Source: Nocardioidaceae bacterium
GTDB lineage: Bacteria > Actinomycetota > Actinomycetes > Propionibacteriales > Nocardioidaceae
Direction of reading: 5' to 3'
DNA: 19,371 nt
NCBI GenBank assembly: GCA_013696015.1
Contig: JACCZI010000101.1
Span: forward strand, 1 to 19,371
Numbering within the stretch: the stretch's first letter is position 1; the number at the start of each line of letters is the position of its first letter. This document shows, one piece after another, positions 6,346 to 13,557 of the stretch. The translations under genes were made by a program, and so were the position numbers. The notes under the pieces are model-generated. The model saw nothing but the letters and a program-made list of their open reading frames with translations, ran no database searches and was not told the DNA's origin.

Positions 6346-7632
6346 GTGCGACGTCAGCAGCTTGCAGGCGCGGTTCGGCGCGTCGCCATGTTGTCGGTGC
6401 ACACGTCGCCGCTGGACCAGCCCGGCACCGGCGACGCCGGTGGCATGAACGTCTACGTGCTGGAGCTGGCTCGACGGCTCGCCGACCTGGGTGTCGAGAC
6501 AGAGATCTTCACTCGCGCCACGTCGTCGCGGTTGCCGCCCGTGGTCGAGTACCAGCCCGGCGTCAGCGTGCGTCACGTCGTCGCGGGACCTTTCGAGGGC
6601 CTGTCCAAGCAGGACCTGCCCGCCCAGCTGTGCACGTTCGTGCGTGAAGTGCTGCGCGTCGAGGCGACGCAGGCACCGGACCGCTATGGCGTCATCCACT
6701 CGCACTACTGGTTGTCCGGCCAGGTCGGTGCGGTCGCTCGCGACCGCTGGGCGGTGCCGCTGGTCCACACCATGCACACCACGGCGAAGGTCAAGAACGC
6801 CGCGCTCGCAGCAGGGGACTCGGCCGAGCCAGGGGCCCGCAGCCTCGGCGAGGAGCAGGTCGTCGACGCCGCCGACCGGCTGATTGCCAACACCGCCGAG
6901 GAGGCCCACCAGCTGGTCGACCTGTATGGCGCCGACCCGGAGGTTGTCGACGTCGTGCACCCGGGCGTGGACTTCTCGGTGTTCTCGCCCCAGCCGCAAA
7001 GCTCGGCACGAGCCGCCCTCGGACTGCCGGTGGCCGGTCCGGTGCTGCTCTTCGCCGGGCGGCTGCAGCCGATGAAGGCGCCGGACGTGCTGCTGCGAGC
7101 CGTCGGAGTCCTGCTCGAGCGGGACCCGCAGCTGCGCGACAACCTGACCGTCGCCGTCGTCGGTGGCCTGTCCGGCTCCGGGCTCGACCGGCCGCAAGCG
7201 CTGCAGGAGCTCGCCGCCGCCCTGGACATCGCCGACGTCGTACGGTTCGTGCCGCCCGTGGCGCAGTCCACTTTGGCGCAGTGGTACGCAGCCGCATCCC
7301 TGGTGTGCGTGCCGTCGTACTCGGAGTCGTTCGGGCTCGTCGCCCTGGAGGCCCAGGCCTGTGGCACCCCGGTTGTCGCTGCCGCTGTTGGTGGCCTGAC
7401 CACGGCCGTCGATGACGGGCGTTCTGGCGTGCTGCTACCCGGGCACGACCCGAGCGACTACGCACGGGTGATCGGCGACCTGCTCGCAGACCCGCGTCGC
7501 CGCGCTGTGATGGGCAGACGTGCGCAACAGCATGCCGCCGCTTTCGGCTGGGACCGGACGGCTCGGCACACACTGCAGGTCTACCGCGATGCTGCCGCCG
7601 CGTTGCACGGTCACCGGCTGGCCGTATCGTGA
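6346..7632 (+). CDS. mshA: D-inositol-3-phosphate glycosyltransferase (mycothiol biosynthesis)
   Basis: MshA transfers GlcNAc from UDP-GlcNAc to inositol 3-phosphate, the first committed step of mycothiol synthesis. It is a two-domain GT4 (GT-B) enzyme of about 428 residues. The N-terminal domain has RRVAMLSVHTSPLDQPGTGD followed by AGGMNVYVLELARRL, a MshA hallmark, then AGPFEGLSKQDLPAQL, HSHYWLSGQVGAVARDRWAV and VVHPGVDFSVFSP. The C-terminal nucleotide-sugar domain has LFAGRLQPMKAPDVLL and SYSESFGLVALEAQACG with the GT4 EX7E pattern. The GTG at 6346 is chosen for its GGAG and because it gives a short leader before the conserved VRRVAMLSVHTS; the ATG at 6283 would add 21 Arg-rich residues. 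The stop overlaps the next gene's start by four bases (GTGA), implying co-translation with the YbjN-family gene. Confidence 0.95.
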   Translation: MRRQQLAGAVRRVAMLSVHTSPLDQPGTGDAGGMNVYVLELARRLADLGVETEIFTRATSSRLPPVVEYQPGVSVRHVVAGPFEGLSKQDLPAQLCTFVREVLRVEATQAPDRYGVIHSHYWLSGQVGAVARDRWAVPLVHTMHTTAKVKNAALAAGDSAEPGARSLGEEQVVDAADRLIANTAEEAHQLVDLYGADPEVVDVVHPGVDFSVFSPQPQSSARAALGLPVAGPVLLFAGRLQPMKAPDVLLRAVGVLLERDPQLRDNLTVAVVGGLSGSGLDRPQALQELAAALDIADVVRFVPPVAQSTLAQWYAAASLVCVPSYSESFGLVALEAQACGTPVVAAAVGGLTTAVDDGRSGVLLPGHDPSDYARVIGDLLADPRRRAVMGRRAQQHAAAFGWDRTARHTLQVYRDAAAALHGHRLAVS

Positions 7633-8129
7633 GCTCCCGCGACGACGCTGTCGCTGCCCTCCGCACGGCGCTTCGCGACAACCACCTCGCACACAGCGAG
7701 CCGCGCGACGGCGTCTTCGACGTTGTGCTGCCGGGTGAGCGCAAGCTACAGACGTTGTGTCGGATCGAGGCGGGTGATCATGCCGTCGCGCTGCACGCGT
7801 TCGTCGCGCGCAACCCAGACGAGAACCACGCCGCTGTCTATCGCTGGCTGCTGGAACGGAACATGAAGATGTACGCCGTCGCCTTTGCGCTCGACCATGC
7901 CGGTGACATCTACCTCGACGGCCGGCTCCCGCTTCACGCAGTGACAGTCGACGAGGTGGATCGGCTGCTCGGCTCGGTGCTGAGCTACGCCGACGAGTCG
8001 TTCAACGCGATCCTCGAGCTGGGCTTCACCAGCTCGATCCGCAAGGAGTGGGAGTGGCGCACCACGCGTGGTGAGTCGACCCGCAACCTCGAGGCGTTCC
8101 GTGGCTGGCTGGAACGAGGGACATCCTGA
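7629..8129 (+). CDS. YbjN-domain protein
   Basis: This 166-residue cytoplasmic protein of the YbjN family (type III secretion chaperone-like fold; function not settled in actinobacteria) has a homologue next to mshA in mycobacteria (the Rv0486-Rv0487 order, from memory). Visible features are VLPGERKLQTLCRIEAGDHAVALHAFVAR, HAAVYRWLLERNMKMYAVAFALD, GDIYLDGRLPLHAVTVDEVDRLLGSVL and DESFNAILELGF. There is no signal peptide or membrane segment. The GTG start overlaps the mshA stop (GTGA at 7629-7632), so the two proteins are probably made together, suggesting an unproven link to mycothiol or redox physiology. Confidence 0.85.
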   Translation: MSSRDDAVAALRTALRDNHLAHSEPRDGVFDVVLPGERKLQTLCRIEAGDHAVALHAFVARNPDENHAAVYRWLLERNMKMYAVAFALDHAGDIYLDGRLPLHAVTVDEVDRLLGSVLSYADESFNAILELGFTSSIRKEWEWRTTRGESTRNLEAFRGWLERGTS

Positions 8130-8146
8130 CCGGCGAGCCGCCTCGC

Positions 8147-8152
8147 TAGGGT
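8147..8152 (+). promoter_or_regulatory. -10 element TAGGGT, leaderless promoter of gpm
   Basis: TAGGGT ends 7 bases before the ATG at 8160 and lies in the 30-base gap after the YbjN-family gene. It predicts an internal promoter giving a leaderless gpm mRNA independent of mshA. No good -35 is visible. Confidence 0.55.
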
Positions 8153-8159
8153 CAGCGGC

Positions 8160-8912
8160 ATGTCCGCGCCGTACCGCCTCGTCCTGCTCCGGCACGGCGA
8201 GAGCGAGTGGAACGCGAAGAACCTGTTCACCGGCTGGGTCGACGTCCCGCTCAGCGACAAGGGCCGGACCGAGGCCGCGCGCAGCGCCGAGCTGATGGGT
8301 CAGCGCCAACTCGCGCCTGACGTGCTGCACACCTCCCTGCTGCGCCGGGCGCTGCAGACCGCGGAGATCTGCCTGGACGCGATCGACCGGCACTGGCTCC
8401 CGGTACGCCGCTCGTGGCGGCTCAACGAGCGCCACTACGGCGCGCTGCAGGGCAAAGACAAAAAGGCGACGCTGGCCGAGTACGGCGAGGAACAGTTCAT
8501 GCGGTGGCGTCGCTCGTACGACACGCCACCGCCCCCGATCGCCGACGACGACCCGTACAGCCAGGTCGGGGACGACCGTTACGCCGACCTGCCCCCGGAG
8601 CTGCTGCCGCGCACCGAGTGCCTGGCCGATGTCGTCGCACGGATGCTCCCGTACTGGTACGACGCGATCGTGCCGGACCTGCGAAGCGACCGGACGGTGC
8701 TGGTAGCCGCCCACGGCAACTCGCTGCGCGCTCTGGTCAAGCACCTGGACCGGATGAGCGAGCTGGACGTCATCAGCCTCAACGTCCCGACGGGCATCCC
8801 CTTGCTGTACGAGCTCGACTCACAGCTGCGCCCGGTCACAGCAGGAGGGGAGTACCTGGACGCACAGGCGGCGACGGCCGCCATCGAGGCGGTCAGGAAC
8901 CAGGGCCGCTGA
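8160..8912 (+). CDS. gpmA: 2,3-bisphosphoglycerate-dependent phosphoglycerate mutase
   Basis: This glycolytic enzyme interconverts 3- and 2-phosphoglycerate in the cytoplasm. At 250 residues it has the usual cofactor-dependent length. The phosphohistidine motif LLRHGESEWN holds the catalytic His12, followed by LFTGWVDVPLSDKG, TSLLRRALQTAEI, LNERHYGALQGKDK, PYWYDAIVPDL and the second catalytic His (His185) in VAAHGNSLRALVKHL. NVPTGIPLLYELD near the end is also characteristic. The ATG at 8160 is supported by the TAGGGT -10 seven bases upstream. It follows mshA and a YbjN gene and is convergent with phoU, an order resembling the mycobacterial mshA-ybjN-gpm1-senX3-regX3 region. Confidence 0.96.
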   Translation: MSAPYRLVLLRHGESEWNAKNLFTGWVDVPLSDKGRTEAARSAELMGQRQLAPDVLHTSLLRRALQTAEICLDAIDRHWLPVRRSWRLNERHYGALQGKDKKATLAEYGEEQFMRWRRSYDTPPPPIADDDPYSQVGDDRYADLPPELLPRTECLADVVARMLPYWYDAIVPDLRSDRTVLVAAHGNSLRALVKHLDRMSELDVISLNVPTGIPLLYELDSQLRPVTAGGEYLDAQAATAAIEAVRNQGR

Positions 8913-8940
8913 GCCGCGACGCCGTCTTGAGCGGTCAGCG
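8907..8940. terminator. Possible bidirectional terminator between gpm and phoU
   Basis: CGCTGA (8907-8912) plus CCGC (8914-8917) can pair with GCGG (8931-8934) plus TCAGCG (8935-8940). This makes a 10-bp stem with a one-base bulge and a 13-base loop. The stop codons of both convergent genes lie in the stem. There is no T-tract, so termination activity is only inferred. Confidence 0.4.
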
Positions 8941-9594
8941 TTCGGAGGCGATGGCGGGGTGTTCGCCGGTGACCAGGTAGACGACCCGGCGGCCCATCGA
9001 GACGGCGTGGTCGCTGATGCGCTCGTAGTAGCGGCCGAGCAGCGCGATATCGATGGCCGGTTCGACGCCGTAGGCCCAATCGTCGGACAGCAGGGTGCGG
9101 AACAGCAACCGGCGCAGCTGGTCCATCTCGTCGTCCTCGTCCTCGAGCTCGAGTGCGGCCTCGACGTCGCGCTCGGCGATGATGCGGGAGGCGGAGCCGA
9201 CCATGCGCTCGGCCACCTCCGCCATGCGGCCAATCTGCGGGCGCAGTGGCTCGGGGACGGCGATGTCGGGCATCCGCATCCGCGCCACCTTGGCGATGTG
9301 GACCGCCAGGTCACCGGTGCGCTCGAGGTCTGCAACCATTCGCAGCGCCGCCACGAGCACTCGCAGGTCTCCGGCGACGGGCTGCTGGGTGGCGAGCAGC
9401 TGCATCGCACGGTCTTCAAGGAGCTCTCGGGAAAGGTCGATAGCGCGGTCGCCTGAGATCACCGACTCGGCGGCGTCGGCTTTGGCCGACAACAACGCGA
9501 CGGTCGCCTCGCGCACCGCGTCCCTCACCGAACCGGTCATCGCGACGAGGTCATCGACGATGGAGTCGAGCTGGTCGTAGTACAGGTCGCGCAT
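8935..9594 (-). CDS. phoU: Phosphate transport system regulatory protein PhoU
   Basis: PhoU is a cytoplasmic negative regulator linking Pst phosphate transport to the phosphate sensor kinase. The protein has 219 residues in two similar three-helix PhoU domains. The metal-binding E/DxxxD pattern appears as VADLERTGDLAVHIAK in the first domain and RYYERISDHAVSMGRR in the second. The N-terminus MRDLYYDQLDSIVDDLVAM is characteristic. The frame is open far upstream (to 10653), but that lies inside senX3; the ATG at 9594 is supported by family length and by a TATTGT -10 ending six bases before it. The gene is divergent from senX3-regX3 across a region with PHO-box-like repeats, as expected for phosphate control. 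Confidence 0.95.
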   Translation of the reverse strand: MRDLYYDQLDSIVDDLVAMTGSVRDAVREATVALLSAKADAAESVISGDRAIDLSRELLEDRAMQLLATQQPVAGDLRVLVAALRMVADLERTGDLAVHIAKVARMRMPDIAVPEPLRPQIGRMAEVAERMVGSASRIIAERDVEAALELEDEDDEMDQLRRLLFRTLLSDDWAYGVEPAIDIALLGRYYERISDHAVSMGRRVVYLVTGEHPAIASER

Positions 9595-9600
9595 GCCCGA

Positions 9601-9606
9601 ACAATA
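9601..9606 (-). promoter_or_regulatory. -10 element TATTGT, leaderless promoter of phoU
   Basis: Read on the minus strand, TATTGT fits TANNNT and ends 6 bases before the phoU ATG (9594). The PHO-box-like repeats lie just upstream, at or next to the expected -35 region. Confidence 0.55.
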
Positions 9607-9632
9607 GAGGGCAGCGGCAACTGGGTGACGAC

Positions 9633-9654
9633 CGCTCATGAACGACACGTGAAC
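9633..9654 (-). promoter_or_regulatory. PHO-box-like direct repeat between phoU and senX3
   Basis: Read on the minus strand, two adjacent 11-base units GTTCACGTGTC (9654-9644) and GTTCATGAGCG (9643-9633) match the GTTCA(C/T) core of the 11-bp direct repeats bound by PhoP in Streptomyces. A third, poorer unit may occupy 9632-9622 (GTCGTCACCCA). The site faces phoU, about 27 bases upstream of its -10, and is about 60 bases upstream of the senX3 -10. RegX3 is the likely ligand, by inference. Confidence 0.65.
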
Positions 9655-9714
9655 AGTCGACAAAACCCCAGGCCAGCGCTGCCTCGATTCGTGAGCGCGC
9701 CACGCCCGCCGCCG

Positions 9715-9720
9715 TACGCT
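9715..9720 (+). promoter_or_regulatory. -10 element TACGCT, leaderless promoter of senX3
   Basis: TACGCT ends 7 bases before the GTG at 9728. The same hexamer and spacing recur at cysS. No Shine-Dalgarno sequence is visible. Confidence 0.55.
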
Positions 9721-9727
9721 GGGCGGC

Positions 9728-10954
9728 GTGGACTCCACGATCGCGCCCTTGGCACTCGTGCTGGTGGGTTTGGTGCTCGGCGCGGTCCTGGTCTGGTCGT
9801 GGCGGGTCATCGAGCGCCGGCGTGCCGCGGTGCCGGTGCGCGTGCAGCCGGAGCCGATGGTACCGCCAGTCGTCGTGTCGGTGCTGAGCGTGCTGCGGTC
9901 CGCGGCGGTGCTGGTGGGCGACGGCGACGCCGTGCTCGACGCCTCAGCTCCGGCGCACGCCCTCGGGTTGGTGCGAGACGACCGGCTGGTGCCCGGCGAG
10001 CTGTTGCGCATGGTGCGCGCAGTCCGCCGGGACGGGCGCATCCGTGACGTCGAGCTGGTGCTCAGCCGCAGCCACTCGGCGATGCCGTTGTACGTGACCG
10101 CGCGGGTGGCCCCGGTCGAACGGATGGTGCTGGTGCTGGCCGAGGATCGCACCCGGGAGCGGCAGGTGGAGTCGATCCGGCGGGATTTTGTGGCCAACGT
10201 CAGCCACGAGCTGAAGACGCCGGTCGGCGCGCTGACGCTGTTGGCCGAGGCGGTCGGAGAGGCCGCTGAGGACCCACAGGCGGTACGTCGCTTCGCTGGA
10301 AGGATGCAGACGGAGAGCGAACGGCTGACCCGCCTGGTGCAGCAGGTCATCGAGCTTTCCCGGCTGCAGGGTGACGAGCTGATCCACGAGCCGACGTCTC
10401 TTAACATCACCGGGATCGTCGAGACCGCTGTCGACCGGGTCCGCACCGACGCCGAGGCGCGTCGCATCAGCCTCGCGACGCGCAACGATCCAGACCTCGA
10501 TGTGCTCGGTAGCCCCGACCAGATCCTGGTAGCCGTCAGCAACCTGGTGGAGAACGCGGTGGCGTACAGCCCCGACGGGGGCAGGGTCGCGGTCATGTCC
10601 GGACGATCAGGGGATCGTGTCACGATCACCGTCAGCGACCAGGGCATCGGCATCCCGCGGGCGGAGCTGGACCGGATCTTCGAGCGCTTCTACCGGGTGG
10701 ACCCGGCGCGGTCACGCTCCACCGGTGGCACGGGGCTCGGTCTGTCCATCGCCAAGCACGTCGCGGCGAGCCACGGCGGCGACATCACGGTCTGGAGCGT
10801 CGAGAACCAAGGCTCGTCGTTCACCCTCAGCCTGCCGGCGGTGCCGCTCGACACCGACGTCCTCGAGGACGACCTCGCTCAGGCCTGGACCAGCACGGAC
10901 GCCGGCAATCCGGTCGTCGTGGCGAGCCGGAAGCCCGAGGAGGCATCCCCATGA
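9728..10954 (+). CDS. senX3: Phosphate-sensing histidine kinase SenX3/PhoR
   Basis: This membrane sensor kinase, 408 residues long, pairs with RegX3/PhoP to respond to phosphate limitation. One N-terminal membrane helix spans about residues 5-25 (IAPLALVLVGLVLGAVLVWS), followed by a PAS-like region (about 50-140). The phosphoacceptor is His160 in FVANVSHELKTPVGAL. The ATPase domain has the N box NLVENAVAYSPDGG, G1 DQGIGIP, F box IFERFYRVDPARS and G2 GTGLGLSIAKH. Only one membrane helix is apparent, so sensing is probably indirect through PhoU and the Pst transporter rather than by an outer domain. The GTG at 9728 is fixed by TACGCT seven bases upstream. The stop overlaps the regX3 start (ATGA), implying co-translation. 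Confidence 0.93.
   Translation: MDSTIAPLALVLVGLVLGAVLVWSWRVIERRRAAVPVRVQPEPMVPPVVVSVLSVLRSAAVLVGDGDAVLDASAPAHALGLVRDDRLVPGELLRMVRAVRRDGRIRDVELVLSRSHSAMPLYVTARVAPVERMVLVLAEDRTRERQVESIRRDFVANVSHELKTPVGALTLLAEAVGEAAEDPQAVRRFAGRMQTESERLTRLVQQVIELSRLQGDELIHEPTSLNITGIVETAVDRVRTDAEARRISLATRNDPDLDVLGSPDQILVAVSNLVENAVAYSPDGGRVAVMSGRSGDRVTITVSDQGIGIPRAELDRIFERFYRVDPARSRSTGGTGLGLSIAKHVAASHGGDITVWSVENQGSSFTLSLPAVPLDTDVLEDDLAQAWTSTDAGNPVVVASRKPEEASP
10937..10943 (+). promoter_or_regulatory. Shine-Dalgarno GAGGAGG for regX3
   Basis: GAGGAGG lies inside the senX3 coding end, 7 bases before the regX3 ATG. The second gene of the operon thus has a strong ribosome-binding site, in contrast to the leaderless first gene. 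Confidence 0.7.
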
Positions 10955-11628
10955 CCCGCGTTCTGGTTGTCGAGGACGAGGAGAGCTACAGCGACGCGCT
11001 CGCGTACATGCTGCGTAAGGAGGGGTTCGAGGTCGCTGTGGCGGCCACGGGCAACGGGGCGCTCGAAGAGTTCGACCGGGCCGGCGCCGACATCGTGCTG
11101 CTCGACCTGATGCTGCCCGGCCTTTCGGGCACCGAAGTCTGCCGTCAGCTGCGCCAGATGTCGAATGTGCCCGTCATCATGGTCAGCGCCAAGGATGCCG
11201 AGATCGACAAGGTGGTCGGGCTCGAGCTCGGAGCCGACGACTACGTGACCAAGCCGTACAGTCCCCGCGAGCTGGTGGCGCGGGTGCGTGCGGTGCTGCG
11301 CCGGGGTACCGAGGCCGACCTGGCGCCGGCGACGCTGGAGTCCGGGCGGGTACGGATGGACGTCGAGCGCCACGTGGTCACCGTGGACGGCACCGACGTC
11401 CGGCTGCCGCTGAAGGAGTTCGAGCTGCTCGAGATGTTCCTGCGCAACTCCGGACGGGTCCTGACCCGCGGCCAGCTCATCGACCGGGTCTGGGGCGCGG
11501 ACTATGTGGGAGACACCAAGACCCTCGACGTCCACGTCAAGCGGCTGCGCGCGAAGATCGAGCCGGACCCTTCGCAACCGCGCTACCTCGTGACGGTGCG
11601 TGGTCTGGGCTACAAGTACGAGGCCTGA
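10951..11628 (+). CDS. regX3: Phosphate response regulator RegX3/PhoP, OmpR family
   Basis: This 225-residue OmpR-type response regulator is phosphorylated by SenX3 and binds DNA at phosphate-regulated promoters. In the receiver domain, VEDEE forms the acidic pocket, Asp52 (LLDLMLPG) is the phosphorylation site, and Lys101 (YVTKPYSPREL) is the conserved Lys. The winged-helix domain includes LPLKEFELLEMFLRNSGRVLT, LIDRVWGADYVGDTKTLDVHVKRLR and the C-terminal hairpin YLVTVRGLGYKYEA. The ATG overlaps the senX3 stop by four bases and has its own GAGGAGG. It ends one base from the convergent lipoprotein gene. The PHO-box-like repeats upstream of senX3 are a probable target, implying autoregulation. 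Confidence 0.95.
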   Translation: MTRVLVVEDEESYSDALAYMLRKEGFEVAVAATGNGALEEFDRAGADIVLLDLMLPGLSGTEVCRQLRQMSNVPVIMVSAKDAEIDKVVGLELGADDYVTKPYSPRELVARVRAVLRRGTEADLAPATLESGRVRMDVERHVVTVDGTDVRLPLKEFELLEMFLRNSGRVLTRGQLIDRVWGADYVGDTKTLDVHVKRLRAKIEPDPSQPRYLVTVRGLGYKYEA

Positions 11629-11629
11629 G

Positions 11630-12196
11630 TCATCCGAGGGTCGGGCTCGCTGACCCGCACTCCGGTGCCGGTCGCTGTGGACTCTCGGCCGGGATAGCGG
11701 CCACGCTGTCGTACACGTCGGTGCGCTCGACCACTGGCACCTGCACGCGGACCGGTTCGGCGTCGCGGAACGTCATGCTCAACGTCACGTTGTAGCCGGC
11801 GGCGAAGCTGTCGCCCTCGAGCGTGACCGCAGCGGTGGTGCCGAGGATCGCGAGCTGGTCGGCGCACAGCACGAGCGGCTGGGGGGTCTGGGCGACCTCG
11901 ATCGGCTCGTCGGCGACGGTCGTCACCTCGACGCCCACCAGCTCGTCCCCGTCACCGGACTTGTCGAGCAGCGACACCGACAGAGTGCCACTCCCGTCGC
12001 CGTTGTCGACCACGAGGGCGTTGAGGGCCCAGACGTCGCCAGCGCGGACGTTGACACCCTCCCCGGCGTCGTAGACCTGCTGGGTCTGTGCGCCGAAGCC
12101 GGTGCCGCATCCGGTCAGCAGCAGCCCCGCGCCGGCTCCGACGATGCCGGCCGACACGGTGCTTCGGCGGCGTCGCAGCGCCTCGCGGAGGGACAC
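11630..12196 (-). CDS. Predicted lipoprotein of unknown function
   Basis: This 188-residue protein is probably a lipid-anchored exported protein. The basic N-terminus MSLREALRRRRS is followed by a hydrophobic stretch and the lipobox LLLTGC at about residues 25-30, so Cys30 would be lipidated. The mature part looks like a beta-rich domain: VRAGDVWALNALVVDNGDGS, TLSVSLLDKSGDGDELVGVEV and YNVTLSMTFRDAEPVRVQVPVV. This loosely resembles copper-chaperone-like or DUF461-type secreted domains, but I see no clear metal motif and do not assign one. The GTG at 12196 has a TAGGGT -10 six bases upstream. It is tail-to-tail with regX3 and divergent from carD. Confidence 0.8.
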   Translation of the reverse strand: MSLREALRRRRSTVSAGIVGAGAGLLLTGCGTGFGAQTQQVYDAGEGVNVRAGDVWALNALVVDNGDGSGTLSVSLLDKSGDGDELVGVEVTTVADEPIEVAQTPQPLVLCADQLAILGTTAAVTLEGDSFAAGYNVTLSMTFRDAEPVRVQVPVVERTDVYDSVAAIPAESPQRPAPECGSASPTLG

Positions 12197-12202
12197 GGGC
12201 TC

Positions 12203-12208
12203 ACCCTA
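12203..12208 (-). promoter_or_regulatory. -10 element TAGGGT, leaderless promoter of the lipoprotein gene
   Basis: On the minus strand TAGGGT ends 6 bases before the GTG at 12196, the same hexamer as at the asparaginase and gpm genes. Confidence 0.55.
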
Positions 12209-12361
12209 CCGAGGCACCGTGACGACCCGCTTCAGGCGGTGGCGAACCGTGTCAGTGACCGGCCGATCACCGCGGGTGCTGAACGCATGGGAGCTTCGCT
12301 TTGTCAACCCCCAATTCGGCCTCTGACCTGCGCAAATGGTGAACTCGACCGCTGTGGGCCG

Positions 12362-12370
12362 TGCTATATT
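12362..12370 (+). promoter_or_regulatory. Extended -10 (TGcTATATT) of carD with leader and Shine-Dalgarno
   Basis: TATATT at 12365-12370, preceded by TG one base upstream, is an AT-rich island in GC-rich DNA and a strong extended -10. A start site about 7 bases downstream leaves a leader of roughly 18 bases containing AGGGAAGG (12378-12385), a Shine-Dalgarno sequence 9 bases before the carD ATG. Most neighbouring promoters are leaderless, so carD is different. I see nothing else definite in the 198-base gap from 12197. Confidence 0.65.
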
Positions 12371-12394
12371 CGATGTGAGGGAAGGGCTTGGCAT

Positions 12395-12880
12395 ATGACT
12401 TTTGCTGTCGGAGAGACGGTCGTCTACCCCAACCACGGCGCGGCCGTCATCGAGGACATCGAGACCCGGCAGATCAAGGGTGAGGACCAGGCTTATCTGG
12501 TGCTGCGCATTGTCGCGCAAAACGACCTGGTCGTGCGGGTGCCGGCGTGCAACCTGGACCTGGTCGGCGTGCGGGATGTGGTGGACAAGGACGGTCTCGA
12601 GCGGGTCTTCAACGTGCTGCGTGCCGAGCACACCGAGGAGCCGACGAACTGGTCCAGGCGCTACAAGGCCAACCTGGAGAAGCTGCACTCCGGTGATGTC
12701 ATGAAGGTTTCCGAGGTCGTCCGCGACCTGTGGCGCCGCGAGCGCGAGCGCGGTCTTTCCGCTGGTGAGAAGCGGATGCTGGCCAAGGCCCGCCAGATCC
12801 TGGTGTCCGAGCTGGCCCTCGCCGAGCACACGAACGAGGACAAGGCCGAGACGCTTCTCGACGAGGTCCTCGCCTCCTGA
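12395..12880 (+). CDS. carD: RNA polymerase-binding transcription regulator CarD
   Basis: CarD binds the RNA polymerase beta subunit and stabilises the open complex, notably at rRNA promoters in actinobacteria. The protein has 161 residues. The N-terminal RNA-polymerase-interaction domain begins MTFAVGETVVYPNHGAAVIE and continues with LVLRIVAQNDLVVRVPACN. The helical C-terminal DNA-binding domain has NWSRRYKANLEKLHSGD, VVRDLWRRERERGLSAGEK and RMLAKARQILVSELALAE. The frame is open upstream to 12239, but the ATG at 12395 is set by family N-termini, the Shine-Dalgarno sequence and the promoter position. Its stop overlaps the probable CTG start of ispD (CTGA), linking transcription control with isoprenoid synthesis, a gene order common in actinobacteria. 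Confidence 0.96.
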   Translation: MTFAVGETVVYPNHGAAVIEDIETRQIKGEDQAYLVLRIVAQNDLVVRVPACNLDLVGVRDVVDKDGLERVFNVLRAEHTEEPTNWSRRYKANLEKLHSGDVMKVSEVVRDLWRRERERGLSAGEKRMLAKARQILVSELALAEHTNEDKAETLLDEVLAS

Positions 12881-13557
12881 CCCCGCGAAGCGCCGCAGCC
12901 GCCGTCGTGCCGGCGGCGGGTGTTGGCGAACGTCTGGGCGCCGGGGTGCCAAAGGCGCTGAGGCTTCTTGCCGGCGAGCCGTTGATCGTCCACGCCGTGC
13001 GTGCACTGGTCGTAGCCGGCGTAGAGACGGTTGTGGTCGCCTCTCCCGCGGATACGGTCAGCCAGGTGGAGCAGTTACTGGGCCCCGTCACTGCAGCTGC
13101 GGCGCTCGCCGTGGTTCCCGGTGGATTGACCCGGCGCGAGTCGGTGGCGGCGTGCCTGGCAGCGTTGCCCGATGACGCAGAGGTCGTGCTCGTCCACGAT
13201 GCGGCTCGACCATTGGTGCCCGAGGCCGTGGTACGGCGGGTGCTGGGCGAGCTGGCTAACGGTGCCGAGGCTGTCGTGCCGGCGGTCCGCGTCGCGGACA
13301 CCGTGAAGGAGGTGACCGCCGGTCATGTTGTCCGCACCGTGGACCGGTCGGCGTTGCGGGCGGTGCAGACACCACAGGGGTTCCGGCGTGCGGTCCTCGC
13401 CCGAGCGCACGCTGACTGGCGTGGCCCCGAGCCGAGCGACGACGCCGCCATGATCGAGGCCCTGGGTGTGCCTGTACGCGTCGTCGACGGCGCAGCCGAG
13501 GGGTTCAAGATCACTGGGCCACTCGACCTGCGGCTGGCCCAGATCATCTGCTCGTGA
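12877..13557 (+). CDS. ispD: 2-C-methyl-D-erythritol 4-phosphate cytidylyltransferase, probable CTG start
   Basis: IspD makes CDP-methylerythritol from MEP and CTP in the non-mevalonate isoprenoid pathway. Conserved parts include VVPAAGVGERLGAGVPKAL (CTP-binding loop), VHDAARPLVPE, RVADTVKEV, QTPQGFRRAVL and DDAAMIEALG with EGFKITGPLDLRLA. The first ATG/GTG/TTG in frame is a GTG at 12907, which would remove the first beta strand just before PAAG. The CTG at 12877 overlaps the carD stop by four bases (CTGA), in the style of ATGA/GTGA coupling, and gives (M)TPRSAAAAVVPAAG, a normal N-terminus, for 226 residues. GAGG at 12863-12866 could serve as Shine-Dalgarno sequence. Identity is firm; the CTG start is inference. 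The stop overlaps the next gene's start (GTGA). Confidence 0.92.
   Translation: MTPRSAAAAVVPAAGVGERLGAGVPKALRLLAGEPLIVHAVRALVVAGVETVVVASPADTVSQVEQLLGPVTAAAALAVVPGGLTRRESVAACLAALPDDAEVVLVHDAARPLVPEAVVRRVLGELANGAEAVVPAVRVADTVKEVTAGHVVRTVDRSALRAVQTPQGFRRAVLARAHADWRGPEPSDDAAMIEALGVPVRVVDGAAEGFKITGPLDLRLAQIICS

Noticed and set aside
6241..7197. Long N-terminal extension of the SDR frame
   Set aside because: It is antisense to mshA; the SDR cofactor loop begins directly after the GTG at 6240.
9595..10653. Long minus-strand frame extending phoU upstream
   Set aside because: It is the antisense shadow of senX3 with Ser/Thr/Arg-rich composition typical of high-GC shadow frames.
11637..11656. GGGTC/GACCC hairpin after regX3 as terminator
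   Set aside because: The stem is only 5 bp, without a T-tract, and lies inside the lipoprotein coding region.
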